From: Amycolatopsis eburnea
Lineage (GTDB): Bacteria; Actinomycetota; Actinomycetes; Mycobacteriales; Pseudonocardiaceae
Assembly: GCF_003937945.1 (NCBI RefSeq)
Contig: NZ_RSEC01000058.1
Coordinates: 124,001 to 188,000 of the forward strand
Length of the DNA stretch: 64,000 nucleotides
Direction of reading: 5' to 3'
Every line of letters starts with the position of its first letter. Positions within the stretch are counted from its first letter, which is position 1. The notes below the pieces were generated by a model. That model did no database searches, had not been told where the DNA came from, and saw nothing but the letters and a program-made list of their open reading frames with translations. Both the position numbers and the translations under genes were made by a program. Shown here one piece after another: positions 1 to 6,764 of the stretch.

Positions 1-313
1 CGCTCGGCGCCGCCACCTCCAGCGCCGGCGCGAGCGACCCGGTGGCGAACGCGCCGAGCCTGCTGGCCGTGCGCACGAAGTGGTCGGCCTGGTCGTGCAC
101 CGCGCCGGGCCGCGCGTAGTGCCGCCCGCCGACGTGCAGCCCGGCCTCCTGCGCCCCGGCCAGGTTCCGCTCCGCGGCGCCGTTGCTCCAGTTGACGTTC
201 TCGCTGATCGTCACCGACACGAACTTCGTGTCCGCCGCGCGGACGGCGTGCCAGTCGGACACCCGCTCACGGTGGGACAGCGAGATCCCGCGTTCGCTCT
301 CCGGCTCCGTCAC
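1..313 (-). CDS. GH25-like (lysozyme/muramidase fold) protein, N-terminal part only
   Basis: The reading frame starts at GTG 313 on the minus strand and runs off the left edge, leaving 104 codons. The visible protein resembles the start of glycoside hydrolase family 25: a GISLSH segment where GIDVSH is usual, DWHAV, KFVSVTISEN (family pattern: F-V-x-I-K-x-T-E-G) and AGLHVGGRHYARPG (family pattern: A-G-x-x-x-G-x-Y-H-F-A-R). Family enzymes cleave the glycan backbone of peptidoglycan. Here the first conserved acidic residue of the family appears to be Ser, so activity is doubtful. No signal peptide is visible. The gene is divergent from metG. Family assignment is from motif resemblance only; the rest of the protein is outside the window. 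Confidence 0.6.
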   Translation of the reverse strand, partial: MTEPESERGISLSHRERVSDWHAVRAADTKFVSVTISENVNWSNGAAERNLAGAQEAGLHVGGRHYARPGAVHDQADHFVRTASRLGAFATGSLAPALEVAAPS

Positions 314-522
314 AGTCCCGCCCCCGCCACTTCGGTGGAGAGCACACCATACGTCGCGGACGGCGGACCCGCAGTGACACACACGCGGTTGATCAGGCGG
401 TTTCCCGCTCCTCGGGTACCGCGGCACGGTCACAGCGGTCCGCGCGGCGCCACTCGCCGCGGCCGGCCGGGGGCGTGGCGCCCACCGGGCCTCCCTCCCG
501 ACAAAGCGCGTGACGGCCTCCG

Positions 523-528
523 TAGGCT
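523..528 (+). promoter_or_regulatory. -10 box of metG, probably leaderless transcript
   Basis: TAGGCT lies 8 nt before the metG ATG, and no Shine-Dalgarno sequence fits between them. The same arrangement recurs before several other genes in the window, which supports transcription starting at or next to the start codon. No convincing -35 hexamer was seen. The remaining 314-522 region shows no gene and no T-box-like leader. Confidence 0.5.
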
Positions 529-536
529 AATAAGGT

Positions 537-2333
537 ATGAGCACCCCTGTGTTGACCGCGGTGGCCTGGCCCTACGCCAACGGCCCCCGCCACATCGGCC
601 ACGTGTCCGGATTCGGCGTCCCGTCCGACGTCTTCTCCCGCTACCAGCGAATGGCCGGCAACCGGGTGCTCATGGTGTCCGGCACCGACGAACACGGGAC
701 CCCGATCACCGTCCAGGCGGACAAGGAGGACTCGACCCCGCAGGAGACGGCGGACAAGTACACCCGCCAGATCGGCACCGACCTGCAGGGCCTCGGCCTC
801 TCCTACGACCTGTTCACCCGGACCACGACCGGCAACCACGCCGAGGTGACGCAGCAGATCTTCCTGGCGCTGCACCGCAACGGCTACGTCGTCCCGAAGA
901 CGACCCGGGGCGCGATCAGCCCGTCCACCGGCCGCACGCTGCCCGACCGCTACGTCGAGGGCACCTGCCCGATCTGCGGGTACGACGGCGCGCGCGGCGA
1001 CCAGTGCGACAACTGCGGCAACCAGCTCGACGCCGCGGAGCTGATCAACCCGAAGTCGCGGATCAACGGCGAGACGCCGAAGTTCGTCGAGACCGAGCAC
1101 TACTTCCTGGACCTGCCGGCGTTCACCAAGACCCTCGGCGACTGGCTGGGCACCAAGACCGACTGGCGCCCGAACGTCCTCAACTTCACCAAGAACCTGA
1201 TCGACGACATGCGGCCCCGGCCGATCACCCGCGACCTCGACTGGGGCGTCAAGATCCCCCTCGAAGGCTGGCGCGACCAGCCGCTGAAGCGGTTCTACGT
1301 CTGGTTCGACGCGGTGATCGGGTACTTCTCGGCCAGCGTCGAGTGGGCGCGGCGCTCCGGCAACCCGGACGCGTGGCAGGAGTGGTGGAACAACGCCGAC
1401 GCCCGGTCGTACTACTTCATGGGCAAGGACAACATCACCTTCCACGCCCAGATCTGGCCGGCGCTGCTGTTCGGGCACAACGGCGAGGGCGACAAGGGCG
1501 GTGAGCCCGGCAAGTACGGCCGGCTGCACCTGCCGGACGAGATCGTCTCCAGCGAGTTCCTCACCATGAGCGGCTCGAAGTTCTCGACCTCGCGCGGGCG
1601 CGTGATCTACGTCGAGGACTTCCTGCGCGACTTCGGCCCGGACACGCTGCGGTACTTCATCTCGGTCGCCGGCCCGGAGACCCAGGACACCGACTTCACC
1701 TGGGACGAGTTCGTCCGCCGGACCAACTTCGAGCTGGCCAACGAGTGGGGCAACCTGGTCAACCGGTCCATCTCGATGGCGCACAAGAACGTCGGCGCCA
1801 TCCCGCGGCCGGAGGCCCCGACGGCGGCCGACGAGGAGCTGAAGGCGCTTTCGCGCAAGGCGTTCGACACCGCGGGCGCACACCTGGCCCGGTCCCGGTT
1901 CAAGCTGGCGGCGGCCGAGGCGATGAAGGTGGTCACCGCGGCGAACAAGTACATCTCCGACCAGGAGCCGTGGAAGCTCAAGGACGACCCCACCCGGCGC
2001 GACACCGTGCTGCACACCGCGCTGCAGGTCGTCTCCGACGCCAACACGCTGCTGACGCCGTTCCTGCCGCACTCGGCCCAGAAGGTGCACGAGGCACTCG
2101 GCGGCACCGGCGTCTGGGCCGCCCAGCCGGAGCTCAAGGAGGTCGACGACCTCGACATCGACGGCCGGGTCAACCCGATCCTCACCGGCGACTACGCGGC
2201 CGAGCAGGCCAAGTGGGAGTCGACGCCGATCGAGGTCGGCAAGCCCCTGCAGAAGCCGTCGCCGCTGTTCACCAAGCTCGACCCGGCGCTCGGCGAGACC
2301 GGGCCGGAGTGGGCGCCGATCATCAAGGAGTAA
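537..2333 (+). CDS. metG: Methionyl-tRNA synthetase
   Basis: This cytoplasmic enzyme charges tRNA-Met and initiator tRNA with methionine using ATP. The 598-residue protein has the class I Rossmann start with the HIGH-type motif HIGHVSG near residue 20, then GTDEHGTP, a zinc knuckle with CPIC and CDNC around residues 145-160, and a KMSKS-type loop written KFSTSRG near residue 350. The anticodon-binding helical domain follows. There is no C-terminal EMAP/tRNA-binding extension, so it is a short MetRS. It is followed by tatD after 10 nt. The neighbourhood metG-tatD-rpfB-rsmA-ispE is conserved in actinobacteria, which agrees with the call. Confidence 0.97.
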   Translation: MSTPVLTAVAWPYANGPRHIGHVSGFGVPSDVFSRYQRMAGNRVLMVSGTDEHGTPITVQADKEDSTPQETADKYTRQIGTDLQGLGLSYDLFTRTTTGNHAEVTQQIFLALHRNGYVVPKTTRGAISPSTGRTLPDRYVEGTCPICGYDGARGDQCDNCGNQLDAAELINPKSRINGETPKFVETEHYFLDLPAFTKTLGDWLGTKTDWRPNVLNFTKNLIDDMRPRPITRDLDWGVKIPLEGWRDQPLKRFYVWFDAVIGYFSASVEWARRSGNPDAWQEWWNNADARSYYFMGKDNITFHAQIWPALLFGHNGEGDKGGEPGKYGRLHLPDEIVSSEFLTMSGSKFSTSRGRVIYVEDFLRDFGPDTLRYFISVAGPETQDTDFTWDEFVRRTNFELANEWGNLVNRSISMAHKNVGAIPRPEAPTAADEELKALSRKAFDTAGAHLARSRFKLAAAEAMKVVTAANKYISDQEPWKLKDDPTRRDTVLHTALQVVSDANTLLTPFLPHSAQKVHEALGGTGVWAAQPELKEVDDLDIDGRVNPILTGDYAAEQAKWESTPIEVGKPLQKPSPLFTKLDPALGETGPEWAPIIKE

Positions 2334-2343
2334 GAGGTACTGC

Positions 2344-3180
2344 ATGGGTGACGAGAAGCGCGAGCTGCCGCCTGTCCCGGACAGGCTCCCGGTGTCGGTG
2401 GTGGACGCGCACACTCATCTCGACGCGTGCGGCGCGGTCACCGCGGCCGATGTCACGGCCATGGTCGACCGCGCCGAGCGCGCCGGCGTCGCCCGCGTCG
2501 TCACGGTCGCGGACGACCTCGCCTCGGCCCGCTGGGCCACCGAGGCCGCCGGCTGGGACCCGCGCGTGTGGGCCGCCGTGGCCATCCACCCGACGCGGAC
2601 CAAGGAGTTCGGCGAGGCCGAGAAGTCCGAAGTGGAGCGCCTGGCCGCCCAGGACCGCGTGGTCGCGGTCGGCGAGACCGGCCTCGACTACTACTGGGAC
2701 TACTCGCCGCACGACGCCCAGCAGGAGGCGTTCCGCTGGCACATCGACCTCGCCAAGCGGCTGGACAAGCCGCTGATGATCCACGACCGCGAGGCCCACG
2801 ACGACGTGCTGCGCATCCTGGCCGAAGAGAATGCGCCGAATGCCGTAATCTTCCATTGTTTTTCCGGGGACGCGGAAATGGCCCGTAAGTGCGTGGACGC
2901 GGGATACGTCCTTTCCTTCGCGGGCACGGTGACGTTCAAGAACGCGAAGGGCCTCCACGAGGCGGCGCGGCTCTGCCCGCCGGGTCAGTACCTCGTCGAG
3001 ACCGACGCGCCGTTTCTGACCCCCCACCCGTTCCGTGGGCGGCCGAACGAGCCGTTCGGCGCCGCCTACACCGTCCGTCACCTCGCGGCGCTCAGGGGCG
3101 AAGCTGTCCACGAAGTCGCCGAATCGGTCCGGACCACTGCCGAGCGGGTGTACCGACTCCCCAGTGTCACAACGGGTTGA
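2344..3180 (+). CDS. tatD: TatD-family metal-dependent hydrolase (DNase)
   Basis: The 278-residue protein belongs to the TatD family of TIM-barrel metallo-hydrolases with 3'-5' DNase/repair activity. Metal-site motifs are visible in order: HTHLD near residue 24, GETGLDYYW near residue 112, HDREAHDDVL near 150, FHCFSGD near 175 and ETDAPFL near 223. The start ATG is preceded by AGAGG with suitable spacing. Only 10 nt separate it from metG, so the two are probably co-transcribed. Length is normal for the family. The role in quality control or nucleotide metabolism is inferred from the family. Confidence 0.93.
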   Translation: MGDEKRELPPVPDRLPVSVVDAHTHLDACGAVTAADVTAMVDRAERAGVARVVTVADDLASARWATEAAGWDPRVWAAVAIHPTRTKEFGEAEKSEVERLAAQDRVVAVGETGLDYYWDYSPHDAQQEAFRWHIDLAKRLDKPLMIHDREAHDDVLRILAEENAPNAVIFHCFSGDAEMARKCVDAGYVLSFAGTVTFKNAKGLHEAARLCPPGQYLVETDAPFLTPHPFRGRPNEPFGAAYTVRHLAALRGEAVHEVAESVRTTAERVYRLPSVTTG

Positions 3181-3222
3181 ACGCATTGCGACATCAGGGT
3201 TCCTTGATCGTCCACCTGATGG

Positions 3223-3238
3223 AGTGACGGGGATCACG
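3223..3238 (+). promoter_or_regulatory. Candidate CRP/cAMP-receptor binding site upstream of rpfB
   Basis: AGTGA-N6-TCACG closely matches the general TGTGA-N6-TCACA half-site pattern. Its centre is about 60 bp upstream of the start site predicted from the adjacent promoter, the classical class I activator position. CRP control of an rpf gene is known in mycobacteria (rpfA); extension to this gene is inference. Confidence 0.45.
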
Positions 3239-3254
3239 ACACTCCGGGGGGTGT

Positions 3255-3283
3255 TTGCGCAACCCGGCGGGACCCGTTACTGT
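3255..3283 (+). promoter_or_regulatory. rpfB promoter (housekeeping sigma type)
   Basis: TTGCGC and TACTGT are separated by 17 nt, a good match to a -35/-10 pair. The predicted start near 3290 gives a leader of about 100 nt before the GTG at 3390. I looked for a c-di-AMP (ydaO-type) riboswitch in the leader and did not see one. Confidence 0.5.
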
Positions 3284-3389
3284 CCCGTGATCGTGCCGGT
3301 CGGACCTGCGCTCAGCAGTTTCCGATCGTCACGCCCAGTCGTAGAGACGGCGCCCCCGACCGCCGTCTCGTGAAAGGGAACGATCCCCG

Positions 3390-4814
3390 GTGACAGGTAG
3401 CAGACAGGCTGGAGCGCGCTCCGCCGTCCTCGAACGCAGTTACTTCGAGGACACCGCGTATGGCCAGCTCGACTTCTCCGACGACCCGAACATCACGCAG
3501 CAGGACATCCTCGCCGCGCTCGGCCCCGACGCCGACGCGATGATGGCCGAGATCGACGTCGACGTCGACGAACTGATCCGCCTCATCAACGCCGAGACGA
3601 CGTACCTGCCCCCGATCGTCATCCCGGACGCCGTCGAGGCGGACCGCACGGCGTCGCCGCAGGCCAAGCGCGCCGCGCTGGACGAGGGCCTGCGCGAGAC
3701 CACCAAGGTCTGGAAGCGCCGCTTCCTCAAGGGCGCCGTCCTGAGCGTCATGATCAGCATCGCCGGCGGCGGCGCGGCCGCGCTGGCGATGAACAAGAGC
3801 GTCACCGTCGACGTCGACGGCCAGCAGCAGACCGTGCACTCGTTCGGCGACACCGTCGGCGAGGTGCTGGAGGACGCGGGCCTGTCCGTCGGCGAGCACG
3901 ACTCGCTGTCCCCCTCCCCGCAGGCGGAGGTCGGTGACGGCGGCGTCATCAAGCTCGAGCGCGGCCGCCAGCTGAAGATGATCGTCGACGGCGCGGAGCA
4001 CACCTCCTGGGTGCGCGCGACCCACCTCGGCGACGCGCTGACCCAGCTGGGCATGGCCGGCGTCGACAAGCCCGGCACGTGGATGTCGATGCCGAAGGAC
4101 GGCGAGCTGCCCCTGCAGGGCGCCACCGTCGAGATCAAGACCCTGAAGAACATCACCCTGTACGACGGCGCCAACGCGCCGAAGCAGGTGAAGACGACCG
4201 CGGTCACGACGAAGGAGTTCCTGGGCGAGTACAAGCTCACCCTGGGCCCGGAGGACCAGGCCGAGGGCGGCCTGGACGTCAAGCTGACCGACGGCGCCGA
4301 GGTGCACATCAGCCGCACCGGCGTCTCGACGGTCGTCCAGAAGGAGACCATCGACCCGCCCGAGCAGAAGGTCGACGACCCGAACCTCGACAAGGGCAAG
4401 ACCTCGGTCGAGGACCCGGGCACCCCGGGCGAGAAGATGGTGACCTACAAGGTCACGCAGAAGAACGGCAAAGAGGTCTCCCGCGAGAGCATCTCCGAGC
4501 AGGTCATCACCGAGGCCAAGCCGAAGATCATCCACGTCGGCACCAAGAAGGCCCCGACCCCGGCCATCGGCGACGGCTCCGCGTGGGACCGCATCGCGCA
4601 GTGCGAGTCGGGCGGCAACTGGGCCATCAACACGGGCAACGGCTACTACGGCGGCCTCCAGTTCGACAAGCGCACGTGGGACGCCTACGGCGGCGACGCG
4701 TACGCGGCCTACCCGAACCAGGCGTCGCGCGAGCAGCAGATCGCGATCGCGGAGAAGGTCCGCGACGCTCGTGGCGGGTACAGCGCCTGGCCGGTCTGCG
4801 GCAAGAAGGCCTGA
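3390..4814 (+). CDS. rpfB: Resuscitation-promoting factor RpfB (DUF348-G5-transglycosylase)
   Basis: Rpf proteins are muralytic transglycosylases that help dormant or starved cells resume growth. The 474-residue protein has an acidic cytoplasmic N-terminus (1-110), one membrane segment (about 113-133), three DUF348 repeats, a G5 domain (about 310-388) and a C-terminal Rpf lysozyme-like domain from about 394. The catalytic Glu is in QCESGGNW near residue 406, and cysteines near residues 405 and 471 probably form the family disulfide. The start is GTG 3390 with GAAAGGGA upstream. Mycobacterial RpfB is about 360 residues with a lipobox; here a long cytosolic tail and a transmembrane anchor replace it. 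A strong terminator follows. Confidence 0.95.
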   Translation: MTGSRQAGARSAVLERSYFEDTAYGQLDFSDDPNITQQDILAALGPDADAMMAEIDVDVDELIRLINAETTYLPPIVIPDAVEADRTASPQAKRAALDEGLRETTKVWKRRFLKGAVLSVMISIAGGGAAALAMNKSVTVDVDGQQQTVHSFGDTVGEVLEDAGLSVGEHDSLSPSPQAEVGDGGVIKLERGRQLKMIVDGAEHTSWVRATHLGDALTQLGMAGVDKPGTWMSMPKDGELPLQGATVEIKTLKNITLYDGANAPKQVKTTAVTTKEFLGEYKLTLGPEDQAEGGLDVKLTDGAEVHISRTGVSTVVQKETIDPPEQKVDDPNLDKGKTSVEDPGTPGEKMVTYKVTQKNGKEVSRESISEQVITEAKPKIIHVGTKKAPTPAIGDGSAWDRIAQCESGGNWAINTGNGYYGGLQFDKRTWDAYGGDAYAAYPNQASREQQIAIAEKVRDARGGYSAWPVCGKKA

Positions 4815-4829
4815 GTTTCGCTTCGGAAC

Positions 4830-4860
4830 GGCCCCCGTCCTTCGTGGACGGGGGCCTTTT
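4830..4860 (+). terminator. Rho-independent terminator of rpfB
   Basis: An 11-bp GC-rich stem (GGCCCCCGTCC and its complement) with a short loop is followed directly by TTTT, 15 nt after the rpfB stop. Confidence 0.85.
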
Positions 4861-4954
4861 CGCGTGCGGAAAAGTCAGGTCGGCGCGGCCGATCCGGCTG
4901 CCGGAGTCCGGCAAGGTGCGCGGGTGGCGCGGCCCGGCTCGGCCACTGTGGTGC

Positions 4955-5003
4955 CGCGAATGACTCATTCGGGACCTCCGAGGCCCCCAATGAGTCATTC
5001 GCG
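4955..5003. repeat. Double-palindrome hairpin, GAATGACTCATTC type
   Basis: CGCGAATGACTCATT and its exact complement form a 15-bp stem, with three further G-C pairs after one mismatch. The core GAATGASTCATTC is itself palindromic, so both arms read almost the same. The element lies between rpfB and the next gene. A related element sits after ppx at 63043-63095. A weaker G/C hairpin with a T-run (about 5063-5086) follows. Confidence 0.75.
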
Positions 5004-5126
5004 ACCTCGACCATGCGGCCCGCCCCTGACAGCGGCGGGCCAGGGATCCTGGCCGTGCTGGGTCCTCCCCGTGGGCGGGGGCTTTTTCGTGTGCGCTGAA
5101 GGGCGCGGCCGCGCGACACTGACCTC

Positions 5127-5474
5127 GTGGAGGACTACCAGCGGTACAAGCTCGGGTACTTCCGCGAGGCGCTCACCCGGCTGACGTGGCCCGCCGAGCG
5201 GCAGCAGGCCTGGCTGCGCGAAATCGGCATCCCCTACGCCGCCGACGAACTCGCGATGGAGTTCGACGATTTCTACGCGGACCTCGGTCGCAGCACCGGC
5301 CTCGGCGAGGCGACCCCCGCCCTGGCCGAGCTGGACGGCGTGCTCGATCGCATGAGCGGCGAGGTCAACGCGCACCTCTGGGACGCCGAAGCGCTCGTGA
5401 CCGAACCGGACTGGCAGCGCGTGCGCGACCTGGCCACCGCCGCCCTCGGGGTGCTTCCTGACCACGGTCGGTAA
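5127..5474 (+). CDS. Small conserved-looking protein of unknown function
   Basis: A 115-residue helical, acidic protein begins at GTG 5127. I do not recognise a family. It is rich in aromatic residues at the N-terminus (YQRYKLGYF) and has no membrane segment or signal peptide. It lies between rpfB and rsmA, with a stop 9 nt before the rsmA start. G/C-rich third positions support coding. The gene lies on the same strand as its neighbours and could share a transcript with rsmA, although rsmA seems to have its own -10 box. Confidence 0.7.
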   Translation: MEDYQRYKLGYFREALTRLTWPAERQQAWLREIGIPYAADELAMEFDDFYADLGRSTGLGEATPALAELDGVLDRMSGEVNAHLWDAEALVTEPDWQRVRDLATAALGVLPDHGR

Positions 5475-5483
5475 GCTCGTCCG

Positions 5484-6335
5484 GTGGTTGAACTGCTGGG
5501 ACCCGCCGAAATCCGCGGGCTGGCGGCCGAGCTGGACGTGCGGCCGACCAAGAAGCTCGGGCAGAACTTCGTGCACGATCCCAACACCGTCCGGCGGATC
5601 GTCGAGCTGGCGGGCGTCACCGCGGACGACGTCGTGCTCGAGGTCGGGCCCGGGCTCGGGTCGCTGACGCTGGGGCTGCTCGCGACCGGGGCGCGGGTGG
5701 TCGCCGTCGAGATCGATCCCAAGCTCGCCGCGCGGCTGCCCGAGACCGTGGCCGAGCGCGGGCCGGAAGCCGCGGAGCGGCTGACCGTCGTCGGGGCCGA
5801 CGCGCTGCGGGTCGCGAACGACGACCTGCCGGGTGCGCCGACCGCCCTCGTGGCCAACCTGCCCTACAACGTCGCCGTGCCGGTCGTGCTGCACCTGCTC
5901 GCCGAGGTGCCGTCGCTGCGGTCCGGGCTCGTCATGGTGCAGACCGAGGTCGCCGACCGGATGGCGGCCGGGCCGGGCAGCCGGATCTACGGCGTCCCGA
6001 GCGTCAAGCTCGCTTGGTACGGCCCCGCACGGAAAGTCGCCGCGGTGCCACGTTCGGTGTTCTGGCCGGTGCCCAACGTGGACTCCGCGCTCGTCGCGTT
6101 CGAACGCGGCGACGCGCCCGCGTCCGAAGACCGGGACAGTCTCTTCTCCCTGGTGGACGCCGCTTTCTCACAACGCAGGAAAACGCTTCGCGCCGCGCTC
6201 GCCGGCTGGGCGGGCTCGGCCGAGCGGGCCGGCGAGCTCCTGGCGGCCGCGGGCATCGACCCGAAGACCCGCGGCGAGCAGCTCGACGTGCGCGACTTCG
6301 CCCGGATCGCCGCCAGTGCGCAGGTCGGCCGCTGA
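5484..6335 (+). CDS. rsmA: 16S rRNA (adenine1518/1519-N6)-dimethyltransferase RsmA/KsgA
   Basis: The enzyme dimethylates two adjacent adenines near the 3' end of 16S rRNA late in 30S assembly, using SAM. The 283-residue protein has the KsgA opening KKLGQNFVHDPN, SAM motif I (EVGPGLGSLTLGLL, about 55-68), acidic motif II (VVAVEIDPKL) and the catalytic NLPYNVAVPV motif near residue 125. The start is GTG 5484. A TAAGCT box ends exactly 6 nt before it, so the message is probably leaderless. The rpfB-rsmA-ispE order is conserved in mycobacteria. Confidence 0.96.
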   Translation: MVELLGPAEIRGLAAELDVRPTKKLGQNFVHDPNTVRRIVELAGVTADDVVLEVGPGLGSLTLGLLATGARVVAVEIDPKLAARLPETVAERGPEAAERLTVVGADALRVANDDLPGAPTALVANLPYNVAVPVVLHLLAEVPSLRSGLVMVQTEVADRMAAGPGSRIYGVPSVKLAWYGPARKVAAVPRSVFWPVPNVDSALVAFERGDAPASEDRDSLFSLVDAAFSQRRKTLRAALAGWAGSAERAGELLAAAGIDPKTRGEQLDVRDFARIAASAQVGR

Positions 6336-6351
6336 ATCCACCACAGTGGAG

Positions 6352-6378
6352 ACGGTGAAAAACGCACGTTTTCGCCGT
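6352..6378. terminator. A/T-rich hairpin downstream of rsmA
   Basis: ACGGTGAAAA pairs with TTTTCGCCGT around a 7-nt loop, with one G-U pair. It begins 17 nt after the rsmA stop. It lacks a downstream T-run but its position suggests transcript end formation. Confidence 0.45.
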
Positions 6379-6463
6379 CACCTCGTGACTGCGACACCTC
6401 CAGTCGTGTGATGTGGGCCAACGGGCTTGCTTTCGCTCCGTGGGATCGGCTTAACTCAGTACG

Positions 6464-6550
6464 TCCATCCCGAGCGACCGAGAGACCTGGCTCGTCGAAG
6501 TCGCAGCAACCACCCTCCGCAGGGCAGGTGCTACCGCCAGGACCGATGGA
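6464..6550 (+). promoter_or_regulatory. SAM-binding riboswitch (SAM-I/SAM-IV-variant type)
   Basis: The segment contains the core features of the SAM-I/SAM-IV clan: a P1 stem (TCCATC 6464-6469 with GATGGA 6545-6550), a P2 pairing (CGAGC/GCTCG), the conserved GCAGCAACC, a P3 hairpin (CCCT/AGGG) and GGTGCTA followed by a CCTGG/CCAGG pairing. The closing P1 strand overlaps the GGAGG Shine-Dalgarno of the next small ORF (6548-6552), so SAM binding should hide that site and turn translation off. A weak promoter (TTGCTT 6427, TTAACT 6451) precedes it. The exact Rfam class is uncertain; a covariance search would decide. Confidence 0.8.
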
Positions 6551-6561
6551 GGCCGTTTTCG

Positions 6562-6654
6562 ATGAAGAGGGTAGCTCGCCCCCTGCTGCTGACCAGGCGT
6601 CGCGTCGTCGACGAAGGCCGCCGCTCCGTCTCCGCATGTCGCCGCTCGCGCTGA
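6562..6654 (+). CDS. Putative 30-residue leader peptide, Arg-rich with a near-terminal Cys
   Basis: The ORF starts at ATG 6562 with GGAGG 9 nt upstream and encodes 30 residues ending SVSACRRSR. It lies between the riboswitch and the metN-like gene. The stretch LLLTRRRVVDEGRRSVSAC resembles the short actinobacterial leader peptides with an RRHVD...SAxC pattern that precede sulfur-metabolism genes. Such peptides are thought to couple ribosome progress to cysteine supply. Here the Shine-Dalgarno is shared with the P1 stem of the SAM riboswitch, so the peptide is probably the direct target of the switch. Function is inferred; the gene is too short for codon statistics. Confidence 0.6.
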   Translation: MKRVARPLLLTRRRVVDEGRRSVSACRRSR

Positions 6655-6764
6655 GCTTCGTCTGAGCCGAACCACCCTTCTCAACGCACCGTCCACTGCG
6701 GACGGACATTCGCTTGCGGCCGGGCGCGCCCTCGTGCGCTGCGCCCTGTTTTTCTGGAGCTGTC

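Noticed and set aside
314..536. T-box leader before metG
   Set aside because: No specifier hairpin or TGGNACC antiterminator sequence, and the -10 box places transcription at the start codon.
393..2414. A 673-codon open frame antisense to metG and tatD
   Set aside because: Low-complexity shadow of well-supported genes with no start signals or motifs.
3284..3389. c-di-AMP riboswitch in the rpfB leader
   Set aside because: The conserved ydaO-type segments (GGGGTGAA and the TCAGCTAACC box) are absent from this short leader.
6408..6665. An 85-codon ORF across the riboswitch
   Set aside because: It overlaps the structured RNA core and has no ribosome site; the 30-codon ORF at 6562 is the better candidate.
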